From: Bradyrhizobium sp. in8p8 | GTDB lineage: Bacteria; Pseudomonadota; Alphaproteobacteria; Rhizobiales; Xanthobacteraceae | Assembly (NCBI RefSeq): GCF_000426845.1 | Contig: NZ_AUGD01000010.1 | Span: forward strand, 248,001-312,000 | Direction of reading: 5' to 3' | DNA length: 64,000 bases | Made by a program: the position numbers and the translations under genes | Part shown: piece by piece, positions 32,701 to 43,607 of the stretch | Layout: each line of letters opens with the position of its first letter | Numbering within the stretch: position 1 is the first letter of the stretch | The notes under the pieces: generated by a model | The model's input: the letters and a program-made list of their open reading frames with translations, nothing else | What the model was told of the DNA's origin: nothing | Databases searched by the model: none

Positions 32701-33896
32701 TGCAGTCGCGTGATCCCAAGCGCAAGATCTTCCTGATCGCGACGGAGGAATCCGGCGACCGGCTCGGCAGTTCCTTGATGAAGGTACTGCGCCAGCGCCT
32801 CGGCGACGGTGTGCAGTTCGTCGGCGTTGGCGGCCGCACCATGGCCCGCGAGGGCCTTGCAACGCTGTTTCCGATCGAGGAGCTGTCGATCGTCGGCTTT
32901 GCCGCGGTGGTGCAGCAATTGCCGAAGATCCTGCGGCTCATCCGAAAGACGGCCGACGCCGTGACCGATGCCGCGCCCGACGCGCTCGTCATCATCGACA
33001 GCCCCGATTTTACCCATCGCGTCGCCCGCCGCGTGCGCTCGCGCAGTCCCGAGATCCCGATCGTCGATTACGTCTCGCCGCAGCTCTGGGCGTGGCGGCC
33101 GGGACGGGCGCGGACCATGCTCAGCTACGTCGACCATGTGCTGGGCCTGCTGCCGTTCGAGCCGGAGGAATACCGCAAGCTCGGCGGGCCGCCCTGCAGC
33201 TATGTCGGTCATCCGCTGATCGAGCAATTGGCGTCGCTGCGGCCGACCGCGGAGGAGCAGACACGACGCGATGGCGAGCCGCCGGTGCTGCTGGTGCTGC
33301 CAGGCAGCCGGCGCAGCGAGATCCGGCATCACCTCGATGTGTTCGGCGCGGCACTCGGCCGGTTGCAGGCGGAGGGGCGCGCGTTCGAGCTGATGCTGCC
33401 GACCATGCCGCATCTCGAACCCACCATCCGTGAAGGCATTGCCAATTGGCCGGTCAAGCCGCAGCTCGTGATCGGGGAGAACGAGAAGCGTGCCGCCTTC
33501 CGGATCGCGCGCGCCGCGCTGGCCAAATCCGGGACGGTGACTCTCGAACTCGCGCTGTCGGGCATTCCGATGGTGACCGCCTATCGCGTCGGCGCTATCG
33601 AAGCTTTCATCCTGCGCCGCGCGATCCGCGTCTCGTCGGTGATCCTTGCCAATCTCGTGATCGGCAAGGACGTCATTCCGGAGTTTCTGCAGGAGGATTG
33701 CACGCCGGATAAGCTCGCGCCGGCGCTCGCCGAACTGCTGATGGATTCGCCGCTTCGCCGGCGACAGGTGGAAGCATTCGCCCAGCTCGATCAGATCATG
33801 TCGACGGGTAACACATCGCCTAGCGTGCTCGCCGCCGACATCGTGCTTGCCGCGATGCGAAAGGGCGTGCGAACGGGCTCGGGCGTGTCCTCATAA
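32700..33896 (+). CDS. lpxB: Lipid A disaccharide synthase LpxB
   Basis: Joins lipid X and UDP-diacylglucosamine into the lipid A disaccharide (GT19 glycosyltransferase). From the ATG at 32700 it has 398 residues, with IFLIATEESGDRLGSSLMK at the N-terminus, YVSPQLWAWRPGRA and LLVLPGSRRSEIRHHLDVF. A GTG at 32697 overlapping the lpxI stop is an alternative start. It ends the lipid A block. Confidence 0.96.
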   Translation: MQSRDPKRKIFLIATEESGDRLGSSLMKVLRQRLGDGVQFVGVGGRTMAREGLATLFPIEELSIVGFAAVVQQLPKILRLIRKTADAVTDAAPDALVIIDSPDFTHRVARRVRSRSPEIPIVDYVSPQLWAWRPGRARTMLSYVDHVLGLLPFEPEEYRKLGGPPCSYVGHPLIEQLASLRPTAEEQTRRDGEPPVLLVLPGSRRSEIRHHLDVFGAALGRLQAEGRAFELMLPTMPHLEPTIREGIANWPVKPQLVIGENEKRAAFRIARAALAKSGTVTLELALSGIPMVTAYRVGAIEAFILRRAIRVSSVILANLVIGKDVIPEFLQEDCTPDKLAPALAELLMDSPLRRRQVEAFAQLDQIMSTGNTSPSVLAADIVLAAMRKGVRTGSGVSS

Positions 33897-34391
33897 GCGT
33901 CTGCATGAGGAAAGCGGGAGCGAACAAACGATTGTGTATGCGCGCAACGTACAACATGCGCTCAACGGGACAGCAACCAGCGCCTTCGACACCCAGTACA
34001 ACGTGTAAGCGTCCAGTTTCAGTTACTGCCAGCTAAGACGGCGATCAATACCACTGTCGTCTGGATTGCTGCAGAAGACGCCGCCAGTGGGCGACCGCAA
34101 TTGGCTTACCGGCAATCTCATACGTACACGCTCCACCAAGGCATGGACCGGTGGCATGAAAATGTCTCGGCCGACTGGCTTTGGCTCGACAGCACGCTGG
34201 AGCCACACGCTTTGATTGACATGCTGGCCCGTCACGTCGGCCACTTGATCCGAAAGCGCTCAGCCATCCCAACGTGTTCCGCTGCGCGGAACGGCAAAGA
34301 CGAACGCTGATTGACTTGCCGAGTTGTCTCATGTTCTCATTTCTAAAAAGAACGGCTCAGCTATTCAGACGGGCTGGCAAGGGAGAGAGAC
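33897..34391. other. Intergenic region between lpxB and the TRAP transporter
   Basis: A 495-bp gap. Short open frames exist on both strands (for example 34023-34244 minus) but none has a convincing start, length or family resemblance. A strong ribosome-binding site (AAGGGAGAGAGAC) precedes the transporter gene, and TTGACT at 34311 could be a -35 element, though no good -10 follows. Confidence 0.4.
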
Positions 34392-35432
34392 ATGTCGGAT
34401 CAGAACAGCAAGTTCAATCGCCGAAACGTGTTGATGGGTTCCGTAGCAACGCTTGCAACGCCTTCGATCATTGGAAGCGCGCACGCGCAGGAAAAGGTTT
34501 CCTGGAAGGTGCAGTCACACTGGCCCAAAGCATCGGGCTCGTTCAACGACAGTCTTGTCGTACTGCAAAAGGAGCTGGAAGAACGTACCGGCGGACGCTT
34601 CAAGATGGAATTGTACGGCGCGGGCGAAATCGCGAAGGATCGCGAGATCTTCAACGTAGTCCGCAAGGGCGTCGTTCAGATGGGCACGATCTCGCCGGCC
34701 TATATCCTCGGCGAGGCGCAGGCGATGGGTTTGTACTACGGAGTTCCGGGTACGTTGCGCGAGACTTGGGAGCTGATGCACCTGACCAAGAATCTCGGCA
34801 TCGAGAAGATGGTCAATGATGAACTGCGACCCAAGGGCGTGATCCTGCTCGGCGAAAAGGCCTATCCGACCGAGATCGTGCTGAAGAAGAAGATCACCTC
34901 TGCGGCAGACCTCGGGACCCTGAAGGTGCGTTCGGCCGGCACGATGCTTGATTACCTGTCGGCCGCGGGCACATCGCCGCAACAGGTCGCCGGCCCCGAG
35001 ATCTACCAGGCGATTTCGACGGGCGTCGTCGATGGCGCCCACTGGGGCGCGGCGATCGGCGCGCTGTCGATGAAGTTCTGGGAGGTCGCGCCCTATCACA
35101 TGAAACCGGCGCTCGGCGTCACTAACGACTGCTGGATCATCAGCACCGCTGCGCTGGACAAGTTGCCTGCCGATCTCCGGCTCCAGTTTCTCGCCTTGAT
35201 CGAAGAGCGCTACTTCCGTCGCTCGGTCGAGTATCTGCACAAGGAAGCGATTGCGCTGACCACCGGCAAGACGAAGATGAACGTTGAGGTAGTTCGCTTT
35301 CCCGACGACGTGCTCAAGAAGTTCGCCGATGCTTCGAAGGGCATTCTCCAGAAGGAGATCGCCAAGGGACCTGTTGCGAGCAAGGGTGGCGAGGCCCTGA
35401 CGACATTGATGACCGATCTCGGTTACGTCTGA
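34392..35432 (+). CDS. TRAP transporter substrate-binding protein (DctP family)
   Basis: Periplasmic binding protein of a tripartite ATP-independent transporter, 346 residues. The leader has a twin-arginine-like motif (NRRNVLMGSVATLATP, then SAHA), and the mature part shows the DctP pattern KVQSHWPKASGSFNDSLVVL, KMELYGAGEIAKDREIF and VDGAHWGAAIGALSMKFWEV. The last resembles the 2-keto/aromatic-acid-binding branch rather than strict C4-dicarboxylate proteins, but the substrate cannot be set from sequence. It is followed by the small and large permease genes, so the set is complete. Confidence 0.92.
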   Translation: MSDQNSKFNRRNVLMGSVATLATPSIIGSAHAQEKVSWKVQSHWPKASGSFNDSLVVLQKELEERTGGRFKMELYGAGEIAKDREIFNVVRKGVVQMGTISPAYILGEAQAMGLYYGVPGTLRETWELMHLTKNLGIEKMVNDELRPKGVILLGEKAYPTEIVLKKKITSAADLGTLKVRSAGTMLDYLSAAGTSPQQVAGPEIYQAISTGVVDGAHWGAAIGALSMKFWEVAPYHMKPALGVTNDCWIISTAALDKLPADLRLQFLALIEERYFRRSVEYLHKEAIALTTGKTKMNVEVVRFPDDVLKKFADASKGILQKEIAKGPVASKGGEALTTLMTDLGYV

Positions 35433-35553
35433 CATTACCGGCCGCCGGCCGGCGGGGCACGGCAGGCGGCACGGCTGCTTCAAAATCGTTCCGAATCACC
35501 GACAGCGTGAACAGGCGGCGCTGACTTGCGGTCGTCAGAATACGGGTCATAGA

Positions 35554-36096
35554 ATGCTGAAACTCGCCAGGACGGTCACGCACCTGAATATCTGGATCGG
35601 CAAGGTCGCGGCATGGCTGATCGCGCCGATGTTCCTGCTGCTGATGACCGACGTGATCATGCGCTACGTCGTCGGCAGTGCGGCTATCTGGACCGCCGAA
35701 TTCGCACAGCTGATCTTCGGCGGGTACGCGGTGATTGCCGGCGGGTATCTGTTGGTCGAGCGGGCCCATGTCAACGTCGACATCATCTATGGCAAGTTCA
35801 GCCGCGTGAACAAGGCGGTCGTCGATCTCGCTACTTCATTCCTGTTCTTCCTTTTCCTCGGGGTGCTGATCTGGCAAGGCGTCGACATGGCCTGGGATTC
35901 CGCGGCCAAGTTCGAGAGATCGTCCAGTCTCTGGAATCCGCATATCTGGCCGGTCAAGATCATCATCCCAGTCGCGGGCGTGCTGTTGCTGCTGCAGGGC
36001 CTCGTCCGGTTTGTCTCGGACATCCGCACCGTCAAGGGGCTGGAGAACGACCCGGATACGTTCGGCAAGCAGGCGACCGACGAACCCTCTCATTAG
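35554..36096 (+). CDS. TRAP transporter small permease (DctQ family)
   Basis: Small inner-membrane subunit, 180 residues, with four predicted membrane helices (VAAWLIAPMFLLLMTDVIMR; IFGGYAVIAGGYLLVERAHV; LATSFLFFLFLGVLIWQGVD; PVKIIIPVAGVLLLLQGLVR). It lies 121 nt after the binding-protein gene and 15 nt before the large permease gene, consistent with one operon. Its role is to couple the binding protein to the DctM channel. Confidence 0.92.
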   Translation: MLKLARTVTHLNIWIGKVAAWLIAPMFLLLMTDVIMRYVVGSAAIWTAEFAQLIFGGYAVIAGGYLLVERAHVNVDIIYGKFSRVNKAVVDLATSFLFFLFLGVLIWQGVDMAWDSAAKFERSSSLWNPHIWPVKIIIPVAGVLLLLQGLVRFVSDIRTVKGLENDPDTFGKQATDEPSH

Positions 36097-36111
36097 ACGA
36101 ACGGATCCATT

Positions 36112-37434
36112 GTGTCAGTCGAGCTTCTCACGCTTCTATTCTTCGGTTCGCTGCTGGTCTTCCTTTTCATCGGCACGCCGCTTACCTTCACCCTCGGCGG
36201 CATCTCGGTCGTCTTCCTGTACTTCACGATGGGGCCGGTCGGGTTCTACATCGTCGCGTCCAAGTTCTGGGACTCGATGATGAGCTTCACGCTGATCGCG
36301 ATACCGATGTACGTTTATATGGCGATGCTGCTCGAGAAGTCGGGTGTCGCGAACGATCTTTACCGGATGATGCATCTCTGGTTCGGCGGCTTTCGCGGCG
36401 GGCTTGCGATCGGCACCGTAGCGATCTGCGCGATCTTTGCCGCGATGAGCGGGATCAGCGGCGCCGCAGTCGTGACGATGGGCACCATAGCGCTGCCGCG
36501 GATGCTGGAGCGCGGCTACGACAAGCGGCTCGCTGTCGGCGCGATCAACTGCGGCGGCGGCTGGGGCATCCTGATCCCCCCATCGATCCTGATGGTGCTT
36601 TACGCTTTGCTGACCGAGGTATCAGTCGGCCGGCTGTTCGCATCCGGAATCGGTCCCGGCATCCTGCTGTTCGTGCTGGTTTCGATCTATATCGGCGTTC
36701 GCGCCTGGTTGCAGCCATCGCTTGCGCCTGCATTGCCGATCGAGGAGCGCGGCGACTGGCAAACGAAGTTCGCTTCACTGAAAGCCGTGTTCTTGCCGCT
36801 GTTCATCGTGTTTCTGGTGCTCGGCGCCATCTTCGGCGGCTTTGCAACACCGACGGAGGCTGCCGCGCTGGGCGTGTTCGGCGCGCTGATCGCATCCGCC
36901 GTTCATCGCAGGCTGTCGGTGGCCGTGCTGAACGACGCGGCGATCCAAACCCTGCGCCTGACGGCGCTGATCATGTGGATCTTGTTCGCCGCGCATGCGT
37001 TCTCGACGGCATACACGACGCTGGGTGCCAGCGAGTTGATGAATCACCTGATGACGCTTGTTCCCGGCGGAAAGTGGGGAGCCCTCGCGTTCATGTTGTT
37101 CGTGCTGCTGATCCTGGGCATGGTGCTTGACCCGGTCGGGATCATGCTGATCACGCTTCCGGTGTTCCTGCCGGTGGTCCAGGCCTACAATTTTGATCCG
37201 ATCTGGTTCGGCGTGATTTTCATCATTATGATGGAGATCGGCTATATGACACCACCTTTCGGCTTCAATCTGTTTTATCTGAAGAGCGTGGCGCCGCCGG
37301 AAGTCACGATGGGTGATATCTACTGGTCCGTGATTCCGTACGTGCTTGTGACTATGGTCGGTGTGCTGATCCTGATCGTTTTCCCGGATATCGCGCTGTA
37401 CTTCCCGAACCTGTTCTTCGGCGTGGCGAGGTAG
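36112..37434 (+). CDS. TRAP transporter large permease (DctM family)
   Basis: Sodium-driven transport channel of the TRAP system, 440 residues, starting at GTG. It has about twelve membrane segments and the DctM-type sequences SGISGAAVVTMGTIALPRML, NCGGGWGILIPPSILMVLYA and DPVGIMLITLPVFLPVV. It closes the three-gene operon. No terminator is obvious directly after it. Confidence 0.94.
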   Translation: MSVELLTLLFFGSLLVFLFIGTPLTFTLGGISVVFLYFTMGPVGFYIVASKFWDSMMSFTLIAIPMYVYMAMLLEKSGVANDLYRMMHLWFGGFRGGLAIGTVAICAIFAAMSGISGAAVVTMGTIALPRMLERGYDKRLAVGAINCGGGWGILIPPSILMVLYALLTEVSVGRLFASGIGPGILLFVLVSIYIGVRAWLQPSLAPALPIEERGDWQTKFASLKAVFLPLFIVFLVLGAIFGGFATPTEAAALGVFGALIASAVHRRLSVAVLNDAAIQTLRLTALIMWILFAAHAFSTAYTTLGASELMNHLMTLVPGGKWGALAFMLFVLLILGMVLDPVGIMLITLPVFLPVVQAYNFDPIWFGVIFIIMMEIGYMTPPFGFNLFYLKSVAPPEVTMGDIYWSVIPYVLVTMVGVLILIVFPDIALYFPNLFFGVAR

Positions 37435-38042
37435 CAGCTTAACAGGTGAAGGACGCGGCGCGCCATTGTGCTGGCTCGCAACACAACTTCCAGCCGTCTA
37501 CCGCGCGGTTCTACGTTTTTGCATCGCTCGCTCCGACTTTGCCGGCATCAACAGCCGCGAGGATGTGACCGGAAGTTTGCAGCCGAGCGTGACAGCAAGG
37601 CGATTGACACGGAGCGGATGTTTACGATTTCGGTGGGCAAACATCCGTTGCTACGCCTGCTCATTTCGCACCCCAAGAGACCATCGATCGTAGATCGCCT
37701 TGATCGCGACCTGGATCAATATCCGCGACATCTCCGTCGCGCAACGCGAACCCGAGACGAATTCGGGTGCACACCCTGGGCGAGACCCGCATCGCCCCGA
37801 AAATACAGACCGGCGATGCGATGGCTATCCCGGGAGGCGAGGAACAGCTCCATGGTGGCAATGTCGTCGGGCTTCGCCGCACCGCGGACGGCCCGACGCG
37901 AGCGCCTCTCGGCAATGGCCTGCACCTTTCGGATACCGCAGCCGGCGGCGGCGCTCGGTGATCACCACGCCCTTCGCAATCACGTGGACGCGAATGCTGC
38001 CGGGACCGAGCAGACAGGTCAGGCGCAATGTTCCGCCAAACG
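37435..38042. other. Intergenic region between the TRAP operon and gltA
   Basis: About 600 bp between convergent genes. Several open frames exist; the least implausible is 37716-37925 minus, containing AAKPDDIATMELFLASRDSH with high-GC third positions, but no family is recognised and no ribosome-binding site is seen. I do not call a gene here. Confidence 0.35.
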
Positions 38043-38070
38043 AAAACGGCGCCATCTTGCGATGGCGCCG
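38043..38070 (-). terminator. Rho-independent terminator downstream of gltA
   Basis: Read on the minus strand, a GC-rich stem GGCGCCATC with tetraloop GCAA and partner GATGGCGCC is followed by GTTTTCG. It begins about 25 nt after the gltA stop codon. Confidence 0.8.
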
Positions 38071-38094
38071 CTTCGAAACCCGTGACGGCCGGCG

Positions 38095-39396
38095 TTAGCG
38101 CTTGTCGATCGGAACGTAATCGCGCTTTGTCACGCCGGTATAGAGCTGGCGCGGACGGCCGATCTTCTGTTGCGGATCCTCGATCATCTCGCTCCACTGG
38201 CTGATCCAGCCGACGGTGCGTGCGACCGCGAACAGCACGGTGAACATCGACACCGGGAAGCCCATCGCCTTCAGCGTGATGCCTGAATAGAAGTCGACGT
38301 TCGGGTAGAGCTTGCGGTCGATGAAGTACTGGTCGCTGAGCGCGATCTTTTCGAGCTCCATCGCCACCTTCAGCATCGGATCGTCGCCATGGCCAGTCTC
38401 CTTGAGCACGGCGTGACACATCTTCTGCATGATCTTGGCGCGCGGATCGTAGTTCTTGTAGACGCGGTGACCGAAGCCCATCAGGCGGACCTCGGAGCTC
38501 TTGTCCTTCACCTTGGCGATGAACTCGGGGATCTTGTCGACCGTGCCGATCTGATAGAGCATGTTCAGTGCGGCTTCGTTCGCGCCGCCATGCGCCGGGC
38601 CCCAGAGGCAGGCGATGCCCGCCGCGATGCAGGCGAACGGGTTGGCGCCGGAGGAGCCGGCAATACGCACTGTCGAGGTGGATGCGTTCTGCTCGTGGTC
38701 GGCGTGCAGGATGAAGATCTTCTCCAGCGCATCGGCGAGCACGGGGCTCACTTTGTAATCCTCGCAGGGCACCGCGAAGCACATGTTGAGGAAGTTCTCG
38801 GCAAAGCCCAGCGAGTTCTTCGGATACACGAAGGGCTGGCCGACGGTGTACTTGTAGGCCATCGCCGCCAGGGTCGGGATCTTCGCGATCATGCGCATGG
38901 ACGCGATCATGCGCTGCTGCGGATCGTTGATGTCGGTGCTGTCGTGATAGAACGCGGCGAGCGCGCCGACGGCCGCAACCATGATCGCCATCGGATGGGC
39001 GTCGCGGCGGAAGCCCTGGAAGAAGCGGGCCATCTGCTCGTGCACCATCGTGTGATGGGTCACGCGATGATCGAAATCCTTCTTCTGCGCGGCGGTGGGC
39101 AGGTTCCCGTAGAGCAGGAGATAGCAGGTCTCGAGGAAGTCGCCGTGCTCGGCAAGCTGCTCGATCGGGTAGCCCCGGTACTCCAGGACGCCCGCGTCGC
39201 CATCGATATAGGTGATCTTGGACTGGCAGCTCGCGGTCGAGGTGAAGCCCGGGTCGTAAGTGAACAGGCCGGACTGGCCGTAAAGCTTGCCGATATCGAC
39301 GACATCAGGCCCGACGCTGCCGCTGAGGATCGGAAGATCGTAACTCTTGTTTCCAACCGTCAGAGTGGCGGTCTTGTTGCTTGGTTTTGCGTCCAT
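38095..39396 (-). CDS. gltA: Citrate synthase (hexameric type II)
   Basis: Condenses acetyl-CoA and oxaloacetate in the TCA cycle. The 433-residue protein has the N-terminal domain of NADH-regulated type II enzymes (ATLTVGNKSYDLPILSGSVG) and the catalytic sequences ILHADHEQNASTSTVR, LWGPAHGGANEAAL and LMGFGHRVYKNYDPRA. It lies 147 bp downstream of gltX on the same strand, and a strong terminator follows. Confidence 0.97.
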   Translation of the reverse strand: MDAKPSNKTATLTVGNKSYDLPILSGSVGPDVVDIGKLYGQSGLFTYDPGFTSTASCQSKITYIDGDAGVLEYRGYPIEQLAEHGDFLETCYLLLYGNLPTAAQKKDFDHRVTHHTMVHEQMARFFQGFRRDAHPMAIMVAAVGALAAFYHDSTDINDPQQRMIASMRMIAKIPTLAAMAYKYTVGQPFVYPKNSLGFAENFLNMCFAVPCEDYKVSPVLADALEKIFILHADHEQNASTSTVRIAGSSGANPFACIAAGIACLWGPAHGGANEAALNMLYQIGTVDKIPEFIAKVKDKSSEVRLMGFGHRVYKNYDPRAKIMQKMCHAVLKETGHGDDPMLKVAMELEKIALSDQYFIDRKLYPNVDFYSGITLKAMGFPVSMFTVLFAVARTVGWISQWSEMIEDPQQKIGRPRQLYTGVTKRDYVPIDKR

Positions 39397-39543
39397 CGTA
39401 GGTCCCCGATGTGTGGTGAAACGGGCCGGAGCCGGAGGCGCCCCTAGGGAGATAATGGGGGCAGGCCGGAAGTTCCAGAATGTACGGGGAGATGGGTATA
39501 TTATTGCTATGTGCGCTGCAAGATCGCCGCGCGCATGGTCGAC

Positions 39544-40971
39544 TTACGTCGTAGATTGATCCTTAAGCCGGTCGAGGCTCTCCTGGCGCCCCAGGACATC
39601 CAAAACCTCAAATATACCAGGCGACGTCGTCCGTCCGGTGAGCGCCGCCCGCAAAGGCTGGGCGACGGCGCCGAGCTTGAGACCATTTTCCTCGGCAAAG
39701 GCGCGCAGCGCGGCTTCGGTGGTGGAGCCGCTCCACGTCCCGACTTTCTCCAACGCGGAATGAAGCCGGCCGATCAGCCTGCGGTTTTCTTGTGTCAGCA
39801 ACGCCTGCGCCTTGGGATCGGGCGTCAAGGGCCGGTCTGCGAAAATGAAATGGGCGCCGTCGATCAGCTCGATCAGCGTCTTGGCGCGCTCCTTCAGGGC
39901 CGGCATGGCCTTGAGAAGCTGTGCCCGTGTCGTGTCATTTAACTTGGCCTTAATCTCGTCGCGGCTCGGCACGACGTGGTCGAGCACGTCCTCGAACATC
40001 CTCACGAGCGATTGATCGTCGCTGTGGCGGATGTAGTGGCCGTTGAGGTTCTCCAGCTTGGCAAAATCGAAGCGGGCGGCGGCACGGCCGACGCTGGCAA
40101 GATCGAACGCCGCGATCATCTCCTCCGTCGAGAAGATCTCCTGGTCGCCATGGCTCCAGCCGAGCCGGACGAGATAGTTGCGCAGCGCTGCGGGCAGGTA
40201 CCCCATGGCGCGGTAGGCATCGACGCCGAGCGCGCCGTGCCGCTTCGACAGCTTGGAGCCATCCGGCCCGTGAATGAGCGGGATATGGGACATGCTGGGC
40301 AGCGTCCAGCCCATTGCATCATAGATCTGCTTCTGGCGCGCGGCGTTGATCAGATGGTCGTCGCCGCGGATGACGTGGGTGACGCCCATGTCGTGGTCGT
40401 CGACCACCACGGCGAGCATGTAGGTCGGGTTGCCGTCGCCGCGCAAAAGGACGAGGTCGTCGAGGTTCTCGTTCTGCCAGACCACGCGGCCCTGAACCTG
40501 GTCCTCGATCACGGTCTCGCCGGTCTGCGGCGCGCGCAGCCGGATGGTCGGCTTGACATCGCTCGGAGCGGTCGCGGGATCGCGGTCGCGCCACATGCCG
40601 TCATAGAGGCGGGTACGGCCTTCGGCGCGCGCCTTCTCGCGCATGGCGGCGAGCTCCTCGGCGGTGGCGTAGCAGCGATAGGCCTTGCCGTCGGCCAGCA
40701 GCTGCTCGGCGACCTCGCGGTGGCGGGCGGCGCGGGCGAACTGGTAGATGACATCGCCGTCCCAGCCGAGCTCCAGCCATTTGAGGCCATCGAGGATGGC
40801 CGCGATGGCAGCCTCCGTGGAGCGCTCCCGGTCGGTGTCCTCGATCCGGAGCAGCATCTTGCCGCCATGCTTCTTCGCATAGAGCCAGTTGAAAAGCGCC
40901 GTGCGGGCACCCCCGATATGGAGAAAGCCGGTCGGCGAGGGAGCGAAGCGGGTGACGACGGAATCGGACAT
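39544..40971 (-). CDS. gltX: Glutamyl-tRNA synthetase
   Basis: Charges tRNA-Glu (class I synthetase). The 475-residue protein has the HIGH-equivalent FAPSPTGFLHIGGARTALFNW and the KMSKS-equivalent KLSKRHGALG (about residue 245). The C-terminal helical anticodon-binding domain follows. It is divergent from glnS, 142 bp away. Confidence 0.97.
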   Translation of the reverse strand: MSDSVVTRFAPSPTGFLHIGGARTALFNWLYAKKHGGKMLLRIEDTDRERSTEAAIAAILDGLKWLELGWDGDVIYQFARAARHREVAEQLLADGKAYRCYATAEELAAMREKARAEGRTRLYDGMWRDRDPATAPSDVKPTIRLRAPQTGETVIEDQVQGRVVWQNENLDDLVLLRGDGNPTYMLAVVVDDHDMGVTHVIRGDDHLINAARQKQIYDAMGWTLPSMSHIPLIHGPDGSKLSKRHGALGVDAYRAMGYLPAALRNYLVRLGWSHGDQEIFSTEEMIAAFDLASVGRAAARFDFAKLENLNGHYIRHSDDQSLVRMFEDVLDHVVPSRDEIKAKLNDTTRAQLLKAMPALKERAKTLIELIDGAHFIFADRPLTPDPKAQALLTQENRRLIGRLHSALEKVGTWSGSTTEAALRAFAEENGLKLGAVAQPLRAALTGRTTSPGIFEVLDVLGRQESLDRLKDQSTT

Positions 40972-41113
40972 TCTTGGCAGGGCCCATGCATTGGAAGCGG
41001 TGGTGTATAGCAGGCCCGGAGCATAACTAAAGCCCGACGGCGGACGGCAAGGCCTTGGCGCGGCGACGCGAATTTGGCAGAAGGACCGCTGATTTCCTTA
41101 CAGGATTTTCGTG

Positions 41114-42790
<1,677 letters not shown>

Positions 42791-42800
42791 GGGAGCGGTC

Positions 42801-43187
42801 ATGAGCAGTGAGGCCGGCGAGATCGTTTCCGCCATCATCTCGAAATGGTGCGCAGGCTTCGCAAAGCTCGACGCCTCGGCGCTGTCGTCGCTGTATTCGA
42901 AGAACGCGTTCTTCTTCGGCTCCAATCCGAAACTCTATCGGGGCAGGGACGGCGTCGCCGACTATTTCAACGGCTTGCCGCGCTGGCGCAAACCGAGCGC
43001 CGCGTTCTCGGATGTACAGGCGGCTCAGTCGGGTCCCGACCTCATCAACATGGCTGCGACCATCTCGTTCGATCTTGCCGGCGAGCGTGCCGATCTCATG
43101 GTCAAGATGAGCTGGGTGATCGTCCGCGAGGACGGCGACTGGAAGATTGTCAACCACCATGCCTCCTCGCAGGCGCCGCTGATCTGA
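42801..43187 (+). CDS. SnoaL/NTF2-like small protein
   Basis: A 128-residue protein with the NTF2-like pattern: a helix and ISKWCAGFAKLDASALSSLY, then YRGRDGVADYFNGL, a beta-sheet core and the ending DGDWKIVNHHASSQAPL. This matches the SnoaL-like/DUF4440 group, whose members are enzymes or ligand-binding proteins of many kinds. A ribosome-binding site GGGAG lies 7 nt before the ATG, and it starts 10 nt after glnS, so it is probably cotranscribed. The substrate is unknown. Confidence 0.8.
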   Translation: MSSEAGEIVSAIISKWCAGFAKLDASALSSLYSKNAFFFGSNPKLYRGRDGVADYFNGLPRWRKPSAAFSDVQAAQSGPDLINMAATISFDLAGERADLMVKMSWVIVREDGDWKIVNHHASSQAPLI

Positions 43188-43276
43188 CGTGCCTCGCCGC
43201 ACACAGGATCCTCATCAGGTGCTGGAAACGAACGTGGGGCTGGTGCGTTGAGTGGGATCCAAACAGGGATCCGGCC

Positions 43277-43510
43277 ATGCAGAACATTGCAGAGCATATG
43301 GAAGTGATCGGCGCCGACGGCGTTCATGTCGGCACCGTCGATCGCGTCGAGGGCAATCGCATCAAGCTGACCAAGAAGGACAGTGGCGAGGGCAGTCACA
43401 AGGGTCACCATCATTTCATCGACAAGGGCCTCGTTGCCGACGTCGAAGGCAACAAGGTCCGTCTGTCCGCCAAGGCGTCGGTGGCCGTGACGATGGAAGA
43501 GGAAAAGTAG
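43277..43510 (+). CDS. DUF2171-domain small protein
   Basis: A 77-residue protein with MEVIGADGVHVGTVDRVEGN, IKLTKKDSG and a histidine-rich HKGHHHFID, typical of the DUF2171 family (PRC-barrel-like small proteins that often occur in stress-related contexts). The start ATG at 43277 is preceded by a weak Shine-Dalgarno. It lies between the NTF2-like gene and comEC. Function unknown. Confidence 0.8.
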   Translation: MQNIAEHMEVIGADGVHVGTVDRVEGNRIKLTKKDSGEGSHKGHHHFIDKGLVADVEGNKVRLSAKASVAVTMEEEK

Positions 43511-43607
43511 GGCGCTCGGCCGCTTGTTCCTGATCTGTACCGCTATCTGAGCAGTCGCACCTTCCAGTAGCCTCGTCGCCCGTCGCGTATCGCAAGGTGC
43601 AGGGGGA

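Noticed and set aside
34023..34332. Minus-strand frames in the lpxB-TRAP gap
   Set aside because: Two overlapping frames, neither with a convincing start signal or family match.
37468..38085. A 205-codon plus-strand frame after the TRAP operon
   Set aside because: Arg/Ser-rich, overlaps the gltA terminator, has no good start and no recognisable family.
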